A stretch of 64,000 bases of DNA from Strigamia acuminata (lineage: Eukaryota; Arthropoda; Chilopoda; Geophilomorpha; Linotaeniidae), in the NCBI GenBank assembly GCA_949358305.1, contig OX442315.1:27244427-27308426 (forward strand), in the 5' to 3' direction. Of the stretch, positions 11,105 to 21,293 are shown one piece after another. Each line of letters opens with the position of its first letter. Position 1 is the first letter of the stretch. The position numbers and the translations under genes were made by a program. The notes beneath the pieces were generated by a model. It did not search any database and had not been told where the DNA came from. It saw only the letters and a list, made by a program, of their open reading frames with translations.

Positions 11105-11866
11105 AAATTATTTCCTTCTGGTAATCAACGGAAGTGGAATGCATAATATTTGTGTCGATATAAAACAGTCAAAGACGAATGGTTTCTTGTGGCATGAGAG
11201 ACAGAAATCGAACGAGAACACCATCTTTGAAAAACGTCGATTGTGTCATAATGGGTATTTGTCCTCTATTTTACAGGCTGGCAATAAGGTACTATTTTTT
11301 AAATATTTTTCAGGTTACTTTTACGTGTTAATCCTGTAGCTGCAACCGATACATCAAAATTTACCCAAGCTGCGTTTGGTGGTTCATTTGGTCAATTTGT
11401 AGCTTGTGACCAATTGGGAAAATTATTTTTGTTTGAAATCCAATCAAACAGGTATGATTAAATGCCTGATTTCTTCTGGAATAAATCTTTTCATACGTTG
11501 TTATTGCAGATATCGATTAATTACACATTTACCGAGCCAACCTCGATGTATAATATGGAACGGTTACCATCCCTCTAAAGTTCTAACGTCTCTGGAAGAT
11601 TGTTCTCTCTGTTATATAGATATAAGTATGAATCATGTTTCTTTTGTTGTGTTTTTCAAGATTTTGTATTGAAATTTTTGGTTTTAGTTAGCAGAAAATG
11701 TGAAAAATTAGCAGGTCATTCAACACCGGCTTTATACGTTGACATACACCCGCGAGGAAATCGTGCTGTCTCGAATTCAAACCACGAAGCAATTATTTGG
11801 GACTTGCAATCCTGTACCCAGATACAAAAATTAAATATTACTCACGAAACGGAACTAATTGAGGTT
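11105..11866 (+). pseudogene. TBC1D31: TBC1D31-like N-terminal WD40 fragment, unit A
   Basis: Four exon-like blocks (11105-11288, 11314-11451, 11510-11625, 11688-11866) encode the start of a TBC1D31 (WDR67)-type protein. Visible matches are the WHER segment, a first WD40 blade with FVACDQLGKLFLFEIQSNR, and a second with LAGHSTPALYVDIHPRGN and IIWDLQS. TBC1D31 is a centriolar-satellite/ciliary protein with an N-terminal WD40 propeller and a C-terminal TBC domain; the TBC domain is absent here. The first junction does not keep frame (phase 0 donor at 11288 into a phase 2 acceptor). The last exon runs directly into cotransporter sequence at about 11866-11872. I read this as a captured gene fragment, although transcription is possible. 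Confidence 0.65.
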
Positions 11867-11869
11867 GTG

Positions 11870-13006
11870 CAATGCATGATCTATTTTGCTACGAACCACA
11901 CGAAGAGACGTGTGATCGATATTTCAGAGACCACACTGTGGAAGAGCGATTGGCCATCTCGGGTCTCGCCAGCGGGATTTTTTTCGGTATTTACACATTA
12001 AAAGTTACCAAATCTGATGCATTTATAAACGGTCAAATTTTTGTGTTTAATTTTGCTAGAAAACCTGTGGCCTCGTTATTTGGAAAAAGACGCAATAATT
12101 GAAGATACCGAAGAAGAGGAATTCACAGAGGACAAATTTGCATGGGTATTTGCAGATATCACCACCAGTTTCACCATTTTGGTGGGAATTTATTTCCCTT
12201 CTGTGACAGGTGATAATTTCGATTGTTGATCAAAACATGTTAACGAAGTCACGTTTGTTTATAAACAGGAATCATGGCTGGTTCCAATCGTTCTGGTGAT
12301 TTGGCAGACGCCCAAAAGTCCATCCCCATTGGCACGTTAGCTGCCACTTGCACGACATCTTTTGTCTGTATCCTTTGTCGGCCACTTTAACTTTTTCTGT
12401 CAGGGTTAAACGGGTTAAACGTTTTAGCTTCCTTGACAAATTAATGAAGATATCTAATGTGTATTCTTATACACGGCATCAATTGATGGACTTCTAGCCA
12501 GAGACAAGTAGGCTTTGACAGAAAACACGATAATAATTGTTCTAAATGTTTGTTTATATTTTATATTTGGGCAAAGTATAAACGGGAAATTGGTCATAGC
12601 CAATTTAGCTTGGCCCAATGAATGGGTCATTTTGATAGGAGCATTTTTGTCCACTTTGGGAGCTGGGCTCCAATGTCTTACGGGTCATATTTGCTTGATT
12701 ACGAAAATGTTAGTGAAATAGTGATTTAAAATTATTTGTATTTAATTAATAGGTGCTCCTCGTTTGCTTCAAGCAATTGCCAAAGACAATATCGTCCCGT
12801 TTTTGAATATGTTCGCCGTTACATCGGCGAGCGGAGAACCCGTGTTAGCGCTCCTGCTCTGCGCTTGCATCTGCGAATTGGGAATTCTCATCGGAGCCCT
12901 TGACGAGCTCACTCCTATCGTTAGCATGTAATTAATCGTCTGTAATTAATAAGCGGAGTTTAGAGTGATGATTTTGATTTATTTCAGGTTTTTTCTTATG
13001 TGCTAT
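11870..13006 (+). pseudogene. K-Cl cotransporter (SLC12A4-7 type) internal fragment, unit A
   Basis: Exon blocks encode the stretch from the long extracellular loop (LFCYEPHEETCDRYF) through [55 protein letters not shown] and LTPIVSMFFLMCY. This matches about five membrane segments of KCC transporters and nothing before or after. Two lesions are visible. One base is missing in the segment encoding ISNV (near 12456-12470), shifting the frame. In unit A only, the acceptor before the FGQSING exon reads TTTTAT instead of TTTTAG (12547-12552). The fragment is fused upstream to TBC1D31 and downstream to JARID2 within exons. Introns are retained, so this is not a processed copy. Confidence 0.75.
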
Positions 13007-16000
13007 CAGTCAGCGTATAAAAGAGAAAACTGAAGTGAAAAAAAATAAAGTGCCAGTTTGTAAACCGCAGGCGAAGAAAGAAGTCGCGTGCACAAAGCAG
13101 AATGCAAACAGTGTAAAGAAAGTGACGAAATTTATCAAACGAAGTCCCATTGCTAAAACCACGAAAACTACGGTGAACGAAAACATTCGTTACGAAATTC
13201 CATTAGGTTTGGATGATCACTGTAATTACACGAAGAAACCACAGATTTTCATGTGCAAGCCCGTTAATACGAAGAATATTAAAGAATCGAAAAGAAAAAC
13301 AGTAAAACAAATTAAACAAGAGGATTCTTCATCGTCTTCAAATGCGGAAAAAAGCGGATGTAGCTCCAGTTCAAATCGCGAGAAAGGTGGGCGATTGATA
13401 CTTGATTCTAGTGACAGTATATCTGAAATATTGAACGACTCTTGTTCGGAAATGCCGGAGTTGGATGATGGAAGTGTTCATGTTGGCGAAAGTACATCTA
13501 TAGCCGTGAAAGATAACATAACGAGTAACTCTGTGGCGATACAAGTCAATCTTGTGGACGACATATCTGACTTTGAGGATGAGATGATCGATTTCAACGG
13601 GTCTGAGTTTGGAAGTGATAGTAGTTTGTCCCTCGAGAGGATCTTGACACCTTCGTATTTTAGTGAAGGTTTCACTGGATCGTCCAGGGGACGACTCGAT
13701 TTGCTTTTATGTCCGAGTAACCAAACTGTAGAGAGTCCTAAAACTGCCAAATCCACGCGGTCTAGTGACGGTTCACTGCCTAATAAATGTCCGTCTCCGA
13801 ACATTGTTGTTCCAACGACGCCGAAAAGCAAAGCGAAAACATCCACGCCAAAACAAGAGACGAGTAAAGCTGAAACCGTTCAAGTTAAAAGGTGAGTAGG
13901 ATTGCGATAAAAATTCTTTACTTACCAATAATATTTATTTAACTTATTTTTAGGAGGGGTCGTCCACCGGGATCGACTAAAAATGTTAAAAGTGAGCCTG
14001 TTCAACCGAAACAAGTAATCAATACGACGCCAGTTGATGAAACTGCTGTTACGTTACTCGAAGCTCCAACGTTTACTCCTACTGAAGAGGAGTTTCAAGA
14101 CCCGATTGAGTATTTTGAAAAGATTCGGTCGGAAGGAGAAAAATATGACATTTGTAGGATTATTCCACCTGCGCCATTTAAAGTGAATTTAATTTCTTTA
14201 ATTTGGATTTTTATTTTATTTTTATTATATTATTTTATATATGTGTTTTTTTTTTAGCCTGAATGTAAGATAAATGATGACATGAGGTTTTCAGCTCACA
14301 ACCAGTACATTCATAAAATGTTTCACAGGTCAGTAATGCGTTGCAAACTTAAATTGAGTGATTTTTGACATTATTTAATAGAAGTGGGCCGAATGTACTT
14401 CGTATGGCAAGCATTCGTCGACATTTGGAGTCACAGGGTGGGAATTTGGATCAAGTTCCACTAGTAAGCAAAGCACGCCAAAGTGGTTTATACAGATTAA
14501 AATTTATTTTTTGTTTTAGATTGGTGGTATGGAACTCGATCTTCCCAAACTGTACCAAACACGATGGCAATTGTTGTGTCTGCGACGCGCCATTAAACAA
14601 TAAAACATACTATCATTGTATCTTGAGTTGCTGGGACACCGTTGCCCAGCAACCCAATCTTTGTTGACGCTATGCTCTTGCATAGCCCGAATATCTTCAT
14701 CCAATACACATTAGTAATGTGGTTCAAGCAGGAGCCCCAGCCAGAAGAAGTAGAGGTAAATTTTAAAAAATTTAAAAAAATAAAATAAAGAACAATATGG
14801 TATCTACTATTTATTATCTTAATTTTTTAGAATGAATATTAGAAGTTGGTAACCGAAAAACAGGATCATGCCTGTGTACATGCAGGAAATATTGACAGCA
14901 GTGTTTACGGTTATGGATTTACTTCTAATAAAAGCAGTACATTTTTACGGTACCGTACAGTATTAAAATCATACCTTTGGTCGTCTAAATTAAAAAGAAA
15001 AATGTTTAGACATCCATGGAATTTGAAAGTTCTAACGAATAATTCTGGAACGGTTTTACGAAGCATGGGCCCGATAATGGGTAAGTTAATACCGTCAAAT
15101 TAAAAAATATATTTTTTATAACGCGTTTGTTTTTTAAGGTGTAACAATCCCTACATTACACGTTGGAATGTTATTTACAACTGGATGCTGGTATCGGGAT
15201 CCTCATTGTCTACCATGGATTGAGTACTTGCAAGCTGGAGCAAGTAAAATATGGTAATCGCGCACAAACATTTACCATAAGCTCAGTAGTGTCTTTAACT
15301 GATCAAAATTGAATTTTAGGTATGGTGTTCCTGCGAGTCAAAGTCAAGAATTTCGTAATGCCATGAAAAAGGTTGTTCCAGAGTATGTTACCAATAATCC
15401 TATTTGGCTAGCGTCCGACACAGCTATGGTAAGGATTCTAAATAAATTTGTTGCATTTATTGTAGTACATATACAATATTTTGATGTTGCAGGTTCCTCC
15501 TTCTCAGTTAATTGCAAACGGAGCTTCTTTATGTCGCGTAAAACAAGACAGTGGTCAATTTGTTGTCGTATTCCCTAGGGCTTTTACTAGTACAATTTGT
15601 TGTGGCTATACAGTGTCGGAAAGTGTATATTTTGCTCATCGAGAATGGCTAGAGAATGCGGAAGCTGCATTTAACGTAAAATCTGAAATAGTTGTTAAAG
15701 AAATTGCTAGTGGTTAATGTTTATTAAATTTTTCATTATTTCAGGAGATTCGTGCCAGTTGCGAGCCGCCTGTGTTTTCTCTGGAACGTCTTTTGTTTTG
15801 TATTGCATTAGACAACAGGAGTGAACTTGAAGTGTTACTAGTTATTCAGCCAGTCATGGAACAGATTAGACAGAATGAATTAACGTTGAGGAAAACACTT
15901 CACGACCTTGGGCTGAAAACATCGGAGCATTTACCCAATTCGGATGCTCGTGATGTAAAGCGAAGGCGAACACGCAGCCCGGAGGAGGATGAAGAATATG

Positions 16001-16378
16001 AATGTGACGTTTGCCGTGCAAACTGCTACGTATCCATGGTAATTTGGAAATTAAAACGAAATTAAACGTTGTATTTTAAAATTCGATTTTTTAAATGTTA
16101 TTTTTAGGTGATTAATGCGGATGAAGACATTGTTTATTGTCTTGAACTTGCCATTGAACATTTTCAAAAGAAGAAGAAGAGAGATCTGAAATATTTCAAA
16201 TTGCTGTACAGCTACGATCAAGTAATGACTAAATTCGGACTTGATTCGGAATAAGTAATAAATTTCAATTTTTTGAATTTTTTAGGGAGAACTGAAGGAA
16301 TTAGTTGAAAAGTTGGAGGATAAACTGGGCACACATAGTCAGAGGAAAAGCAACAAAAAATCACTTAAGAAAAAATGA
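12988..16378 (+). pseudogene. JARID2: JARID2-like gene lacking its 5' end, with an in-frame stop, unit A
   Basis: Exons follow JARID2: 12988-13891 (serine-rich, KR-rich part), 13954-14182 (AT-hook-like RRGRPPG, JmjN with [11 protein letters not shown]), 14258-14328, 14382-14463, 14520-14755 (start of ARID, IGGMELDLPKLY, then broken), 14831-14949, 15010-15080, 15139-15253, 15320-15428, 15493-15675 (JmjC: SGQFVVVFP, CCGYTVSES), 15745-16038, 16108-16221 and 16287-16378 (C5HC2 zinc finger with CDVCRANCY). JARID2 is the non-catalytic Jumonji cofactor of PRC2. Defects: the normal start is missing and the frame joins cotransporter sequence, most of the ARID domain and the following linker are absent, and codon 14840-14842 is TAG where the family has Trp (EYW). 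The rest is strikingly open and splice sites look usable. Either recent pseudogenes or a truncated product must be considered. Confidence 0.8.
14840..14842 (+). other. in-frame TAG replacing a conserved Trp codon in JARID2, unit A
   Basis: In the exon starting at 14831 the codons read N-E-Y-stop-K-L-V, where JARID2 proteins have EYWxLV. A single G-to-A change from TGG explains it. The same stop is at 30924-30926 in unit B and 46372-46374 in unit C, so it predates the amplification. Confidence 0.8.
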
Positions 16379-17213
16379 TTAAACGAAGTCATATTTTCAT
16401 GCTGAAATAGTAATAACATTCTATTTGCACGGATGACGACATTTAGTAAAAATGTTTTTACTATTCTGAAATTTTTCATTATTATTAATGTGTAAATGAA
16501 TGCTTGCTGTTGAAGCAATAATTTTCAAGGCTGTGGTAATAAGTAATGTCCGATTTCTTAGCTAAACATATTTTTAGTGTTGGTAAACATTTTTCACAAA
16601 CCAGCAGTAAGAAGTAAGGTAAACAAAACGAAAAATAAAGATTTATATCAACTTTATTTTACATTAAAAATGCGTATTAGTAATTTAAAAAAATTGACCT
16701 GTAATCATTGTCACTTAATAAGTTGCAGCTTAGTTGTAGATTTCTTAGCATAATCTTTAATTTTTGTATTTTTTTTCTTCTTTTTTTGTATTTCAGATAT
16801 TTTATTTTATTTGTATATGGGTTAATTTTAGATGTACTTTATTAATACGTGAATTTGTTTAGATAAGAGTAACTTATTGCTCATTATTTAGTAAAAACAA
16901 TTTCCATTATAAATTTAAAAATGTGGATATTTTCTTTTCTTTTCTTTTCTTACAATAGTAAAATTACTGTCGGGAAAGAGTTGTTACATATTTTGATAAA
17001 GTTGAATCAGTTTAGTTCCGCTAAACCTACCTCACTTATTACCGTAGATACCTGTTTTGTTTATTTTTGGGGCAAATAAATGTACGGAATTCTGCTTCGT
17101 GTTGGTTTGTTACTAGGTTATATCTCGTGCTCATTGTTATAATACTATTCTCTCACTAAAAGAAAATTTTTGCTTCTGTTCTACTAATTATTTTCTGAAT
17201 AACCAGCAATAAA
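16379..17213. other. JARID2 3' flank and Mpv17-like promoter, unit A
   Basis: AT-rich sequence with a short (TTTTC)n tract near 16930 and a possible polyadenylation signal (AATAAA near 16635). I see no coding region or named repeat. Units B (32463-33297) and C (47911-48745) hold the same sequence. Confidence 0.4.
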
Positions 17214-18103
17214 ATGCCAGGTTTTCAGCAAATGAGGCTTTTCTTTAAGAAGCTTGTTGCTAAGGTGAAGCAGCAGATTGTAATTGGATCAAATCGGGTG
17301 GTTGACTTAGCCCAACGACACGACCTAGTGGAGCAAACACCGAAACCAGTGAATAAGCAGTCGTTTTACTATCGGCTCGTCGTTTTACTATCGGCTCCCC
17401 GTTTTAAGAGGAATGATCACTTACGCAATCATTTATCCAATTGCCAGTTTAATGCAACAGTACGCAGCCGGTGCGGAAGAGATAAACTGGGTAGAGTGTA
17501 TTCATTTTGCCTTATTTGGCGGGCTTTGGCTGGCTCCGACCATGTACTATTGGTACCAGTTTGCTGAATGGGTGTATCCTGGGGATAATATTGCAGCGAC
17601 CCTTAAGAGAGCACTTTTGGAGCAAGTGGTTTACTCGCCTTTCCAGATTGTCACTTTCTTTTATGGTACGCCGTCGTGGATTGTAAGTTTAGTGACTTGT
17701 TCGTTGTAATACTAACTAATAGGGTTTTTGTCAATTTTATTCAAGGAATGGGGTACATTCAAGGACAGACAGCTGAGGAGATCACGCACGAAATAGAAGA
17801 CAAGTTTTGGCCGACTTATAAAGTGGGCTGGGTTTATTGGCCCACTATCCAAGTTATTGATTTTTTTGCCAACCGGAGAAAAGACAGTTTGCCCATTTTG
17901 GCACAACTTGTGCCTTTGATTGCGCCAATGGCTGCCTTCTGGTGGGGTTACTATTTGAGTCAAATGAAAAACAAAGTATGATTTGTTGTTTGTAATTAAA
18001 TGTTGGTGTATTAAAACTGATCGGCTGGATTGTGTTGTAGGTTCCAGCTCCTTGCCCTCGGCCTCAAGATTTAGAATCTGCAGCGAGGCAAAAGAGAGAG
18101 TAG
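17214..18103 (+). pseudogene. Mpv17/PMP22-family protein with a 19-bp frameshifting duplication, unit A
   Basis: Exons 17214-17665, 17746-17975 and 18041-18103 encode an Mpv17-like membrane protein: RGMITYAIIYP, SLMQQ, a glycine-rich LFGGLWLAPTMYYWY, then FWPTYKVGWVYWP, the family signature, and a last segment FWWGYYLSQMK. Mpv17-like proteins are four-helix proteins of the inner mitochondrial or peroxisomal membrane. A 19-bp tandem duplication around 17361-17398 (unit GTCGTTTTACTATCGGCTC) moves the frame by +1 between the N-terminal extension and the first membrane segment. Without it the frame would run through. An internal ATG at 17413 could still give a protein lacking the N-terminus. All three units share the duplication. 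Confidence 0.75.
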
Positions 18104-18527
18104 AGATGAGAATCAAAATTCAGGAGAAACCAAACAAACCGCGTTTAGTCAAAAGGGTCTATTTCTTCCCTGATGTTGTTACCTTTATCAACTAACATTT
18201 TGTTGTAGTGCAACTGTTTCGACCCAATGTTACTTTGTATTGACAAGTTGTCCACAAAAATCATTTCTGGTCTATCCTATGGTAAAAACGTGTTCATGGG
18301 TTCTTGGTAATAAACTAATTAGTAGTTCTTTTGTCATTTTGGAAATAATTTTAGGGTAATACTGTAATACACACTGTGTTAAATCGAGCACCAGGAGTAG
18401 TTAATGATTCAGCATCCTTGAAGAATGCATGGTGCATCATCAAATGCGTTGAAAAATAAAACTGTTTTCAACTCCCCTTTTCAGAAATTTTACTCAATTC
18501 TTGAAATAGAAAACGAAAACATCATAG
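18104..18527. other. 3' flank of the Mpv17-like gene, unit A
   Basis: About 420 bp of non-coding sequence with AATAAA near 18459. No repeat or frame of note is seen before the foldback element at 18528. Confidence 0.35.
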
Positions 18528-18965
18528 CATAGTGTAAGAAGGGATAGTGGTCTCACTCCGTCAGTTCTCTGATTCGCCACGGTGGCGCTGCGATCCACAG
18601 ACAGACTACGACCACATAGAAATGCCTGCTGAACTAGGTCAAAACCACTCATTTGGATTGTTTTAAGCATCAGAAATAAAAATAATCATTACACACATTT
18701 TTTCGACTACCAAACATTAATTTGGTAAAAAAGATGAATAAAATTAATTTAAAAAAAATTTTTTTTTATTATTTTTTTATTTTTATTTCTGATGCTTAAA
18801 ACAATCAAAATGAGTGGTTTTGACCTAGTTCCGCATGCATTTCCATGTGGTTGTAGTCTGTCTGTGGATCGCAGCGCCACCATGGCAAATTAGGGAACTG
18901 ACGGAGTGAGACCACTATCCCCATCTCGATCCCCATACTATTATGCTATCCCTTCTTACACTATG
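18528..18965. mobile_element. foldback/MITE-type element with long inverted arms, unit A
   Basis: The left arm (about 18528-18682) begins CATAGTGTAAGAAGGGATAG, and its near reverse complement closes the right arm at 18965. The arms are about 155-190 bp, the right one with a small internal insertion, and flank an AT-rich loop of about 90 bp. No transposase is encoded. Units B and C retain only the left arm. The class is unclear without target-site analysis. Confidence 0.75.
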
Positions 18966-19066
18966 GTGAAACCGTCACAAGGTCTCCAAACTGAGTGTGA
19001 AAAGGGCGTTGGTCGCTTAACAATGTCTGGCAATCGGTAATGAATGGGCGGATGATTGGTAGTGAT

Positions 19067-19480
19067 GGAACTCTCGGCCGGACCAGCACATGCCGTCCCA
19101 CTGTCTTTGCTCAAATCACTATTCACCTCCATCCTCCGTGGGGCCTCCGCCGGCGGTCGCTTCACAACTCGTCGCTCGCTTTCGCTTTTTTTGGCTCGTC
19201 GGGACCGAATCACCGAACACGAATCAACTCTCTACACTGTCGTTGTCGTCGGTGGACTTTGCGACGTTTATTTCGCTCACGTCCATTGATTTCGGCACGA
19301 TCGGGTCGCTTGTGTTTGTCGATTTTGTGCCGCGCTTATTCATACTGCTGATATTGCCTAGTGCGGCGCCGCGCCAACCCATTCGACGGGTATGGCCTAG
19401 CGCGGCGCCGCTCATGACAATTTCACGGGTATAACCCAGCGCGGCGCCGCGCTAACTAATGCCGCGCGTGGAATAGCGGC
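19067..19480. other. GC-rich insertion unique to unit A
   Basis: About 415 bp of much higher GC and CpG content than the surrounding AT-rich DNA sits between AGTGATG and ATGCATGC, which are joined almost directly in units B and C. Short open frames on both strands show no recognisable domain. It may be an inserted element, foreign DNA or an rDNA-spacer-like segment; I cannot identify it. Confidence 0.55.
19357..19473. repeat. three 39-bp tandem repeats with a CGGCGCCG core
   Basis: Units start at 19357, 19396 and 19435, each opening with C-C-(T/C)-A-G-(T/C) followed by GCGGCGCCGC, an 8-bp palindromic core. They lie at the right end of the GC-rich insertion of unit A. Confidence 0.75.
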
Positions 19481-19710
19481 CCAAATATATGCATGCTTCA
19501 ATCTTTTACTTTTACTTTTTTCTAATAATTACAATACCGGTAATTACATTATTTTACGTATATGTCTAGTTTAAAAATCGAATAAGGCATAGAAATATGT
19601 AAAAAATAAATAGAATTCTGTTTTTATATTAAAAGATTGATATTTATTGATGTAAATACACTAAACAATTACTGTAATTTTGAATATACGAATATACGAA
19701 ATAAACACAA

Positions 19711-21075
19711 TTAAACGTAAGTTAAAAAGGTATTTTCATAACAGGTCATAGCCTCTTTAAGCTGCACATCCAAGTTTTTCCATTTAATATAAGATTTAAT
19801 TCTATCTAAGTCAATGTTATTACAATGGTAGATGTATAACATATTCATTGGATTCTGCACTCCCAGCAATTTGATGATCGAAGTGGAAGTAATAGCGGGG
19901 CACCTCGAAAATGCTAAAACCTTTAGACATTGCAGCCCATTCGATTCAACTAGTTGCGAAAGAAAATCGTCAGAAAGTATTTCCCTATCCTTAATGCACA
20001 AATTTTCCAAACTTTTACATTGCACCAACAATGTTTTCATTTTCTGTTCAGTCATTTCTAATTCGTCACAGTCTAAATATAGTTGACGAAGGCTTCTCAT
20101 TGGAGCATTCATAATATCATCACTTTCATTCGAGATGGGACAATGCCTTAATGTTAATTTCTCTAACATTGGCCAAGTGCGATCTATAAGTCTAATATCG
20201 ACCTGGTCAAATAGATACAGATGGAGGTCCGTCAATCGTTGCGAAAGTATGAAAATATTAAAAACCCGATCGTCCGGAGACCAAACTCTGCAATCTAAGC
20301 TTCTTAAATTGGGAAAATTGATTCTCACCAAGGGAAGCTCTGAGCTATGCCTTACAACGACATGTTTGATGGAATAAGTGTGCGATATCTGGTCTCTTTT
20401 TGACTGTTGCGCTAAATCAAGAAATAAACTCTTCCACTTGTCATGCGTAAACGCTTTTAAAAGCGGCAGGTTGTTGAGAAGGAACAAAATCCCTTCATGT
20501 GTGTCATAATCCGTTGGTCCAAGACGCAAAAACTTCAGTTTGACACAACGGCTTAGTGAACGGAACCCGACGTCAGTACAATCATCACAACCAAGAATTG
20601 TGAGATGGATCAACAGTGGACAATTCTCCCCGATTGCAGCAGCAACTTTATCCGTACAATTAAGGAATTTTTGCCCAAGGAATAAACATTGAAGTTTTGG
20701 TGAACTTTGGAAAAGTTTGACGGTAGACGCAATTGACAAAATTGGTCGTCCGCAATAATCGTGCATGTTTAATTGAACAAGGTTTTTACAAACCTGACTT
20801 ATTTTATCGCAAAGAGGAGTTGTGCACAGATCAAACAAATCGAAATGGTGTAGTGATAAGGTGCCAGAATTAACGAAAACGTTTGAAGGAAAACGTTTTT
20901 TTGGGTATCCGATATTCGAACGTTCATCGTAAAATGGCAGACACAGTCTTTCAAATACGTTGTGAATAAATATTTGAGGTTGACTTGCCAGTTGATCTTG
21001 CATCTCTTCTAATCGAGTAACTATCACATTTAAGCACAATTCTTCCAAACTCGAAGCCGGTTTCCTGCGTGGCAT
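19711..21075 (-). CDS. intronless leucine-rich-repeat protein with degenerate F-box-like N-terminus, unit A
   Basis: A single uninterrupted frame of 454 aa starts MPRRKP. Residues about 8-45 (SLEELCLNVIVTR through FERLCLPF) resemble a weak F-box or SOCS-box-like helix pair. From about residue 60 to the end there are irregular amino-acid-type LRRs with repeated L-x2-L-x-L spacing (LQCLFLG, LTHLTIL, LEKLTLRHC, LRQLYLDCDEL, LKVLAFSRC). Such proteins act as substrate receptors of cullin ubiquitin ligases, but that role is inference. The start is the conserved ATG in all three units. The gene is transcribed against the other genes of the unit. This copy differs from B and C at about 25 residues, mostly single replacements across the LRR part. 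Confidence 0.7.
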   Translation of the reverse strand: MPRRKPASSLEELCLNVIVTRLEEMQDQLASQPQIFIHNVFERLCLPFYDERSNIGYPKKRFPSNVFVNSGTLSLHHFDLFDLCTTPLCDKISQVCKNLVQLNMHDYCGRPILSIASTVKLFQSSPKLQCLFLGQKFLNCTDKVAAAIGENCPLLIHLTILGCDDCTDVGFRSLSRCVKLKFLRLGPTDYDTHEGILFLLNNLPLLKAFTHDKWKSLFLDLAQQSKRDQISHTYSIKHVVVRHSSELPLVRINFPNLRSLDCRVWSPDDRVFNIFILSQRLTDLHLYLFDQVDIRLIDRTWPMLEKLTLRHCPISNESDDIMNAPMRSLRQLYLDCDELEMTEQKMKTLLVQCKSLENLCIKDREILSDDFLSQLVESNGLQCLKVLAFSRCPAITSTSIIKLLGVQNPMNMLYIYHCNNIDLDRIKSYIKWKNLDVQLKEAMTCYENTFLTYV

Positions 21076-21230
21076 GTTGACTGTGTGGGTCTAGATGTAA
21101 ATAATGAAAATCTTGAACAAATTCTTATATATGCAAGACGTACGGCATGATAACGACACTTGGACGAAACAGGACAAAACGCATAATAGACGTTATTCGT
21201 CACACCTAGATCAAAATTTTCCCTTTTTAT

Positions 21231-21258
21231 TAAAGGCTTTTATTTAACTTACCTTGAA

Positions 21259-21293
<35 letters not shown>

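Noticed and set aside
13478-13846. 122-aa minus-strand frame inside the first large JARID2 exon (also in units B and C)
   Set aside because: It is the antisense shadow of a clearly homologous JARID2 exon and shows no domain.
14846-15103. 85-aa frame reading straight through the JARID2 intron at 14950-15009
   Set aside because: Splicing at GTACCG and TTTAG restores the JARID2 match (TFLRHPWNL), so the continuous frame is an accident of an open short intron.
17712-18116. 134-aa minus-strand frame across the Mpv17-like exons
   Set aside because: Antisense shadow of exons with strong family signature (FWPTYKVGWVYWP) on the plus strand.
19040-19434. Several overlapping 77-114 aa frames in the GC-rich island
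   Set aside because: GC-rich sequence has few stops in all frames; the predicted peptides are low-complexity Arg/Ser-rich, cross the 39-bp repeats and match no family I know.
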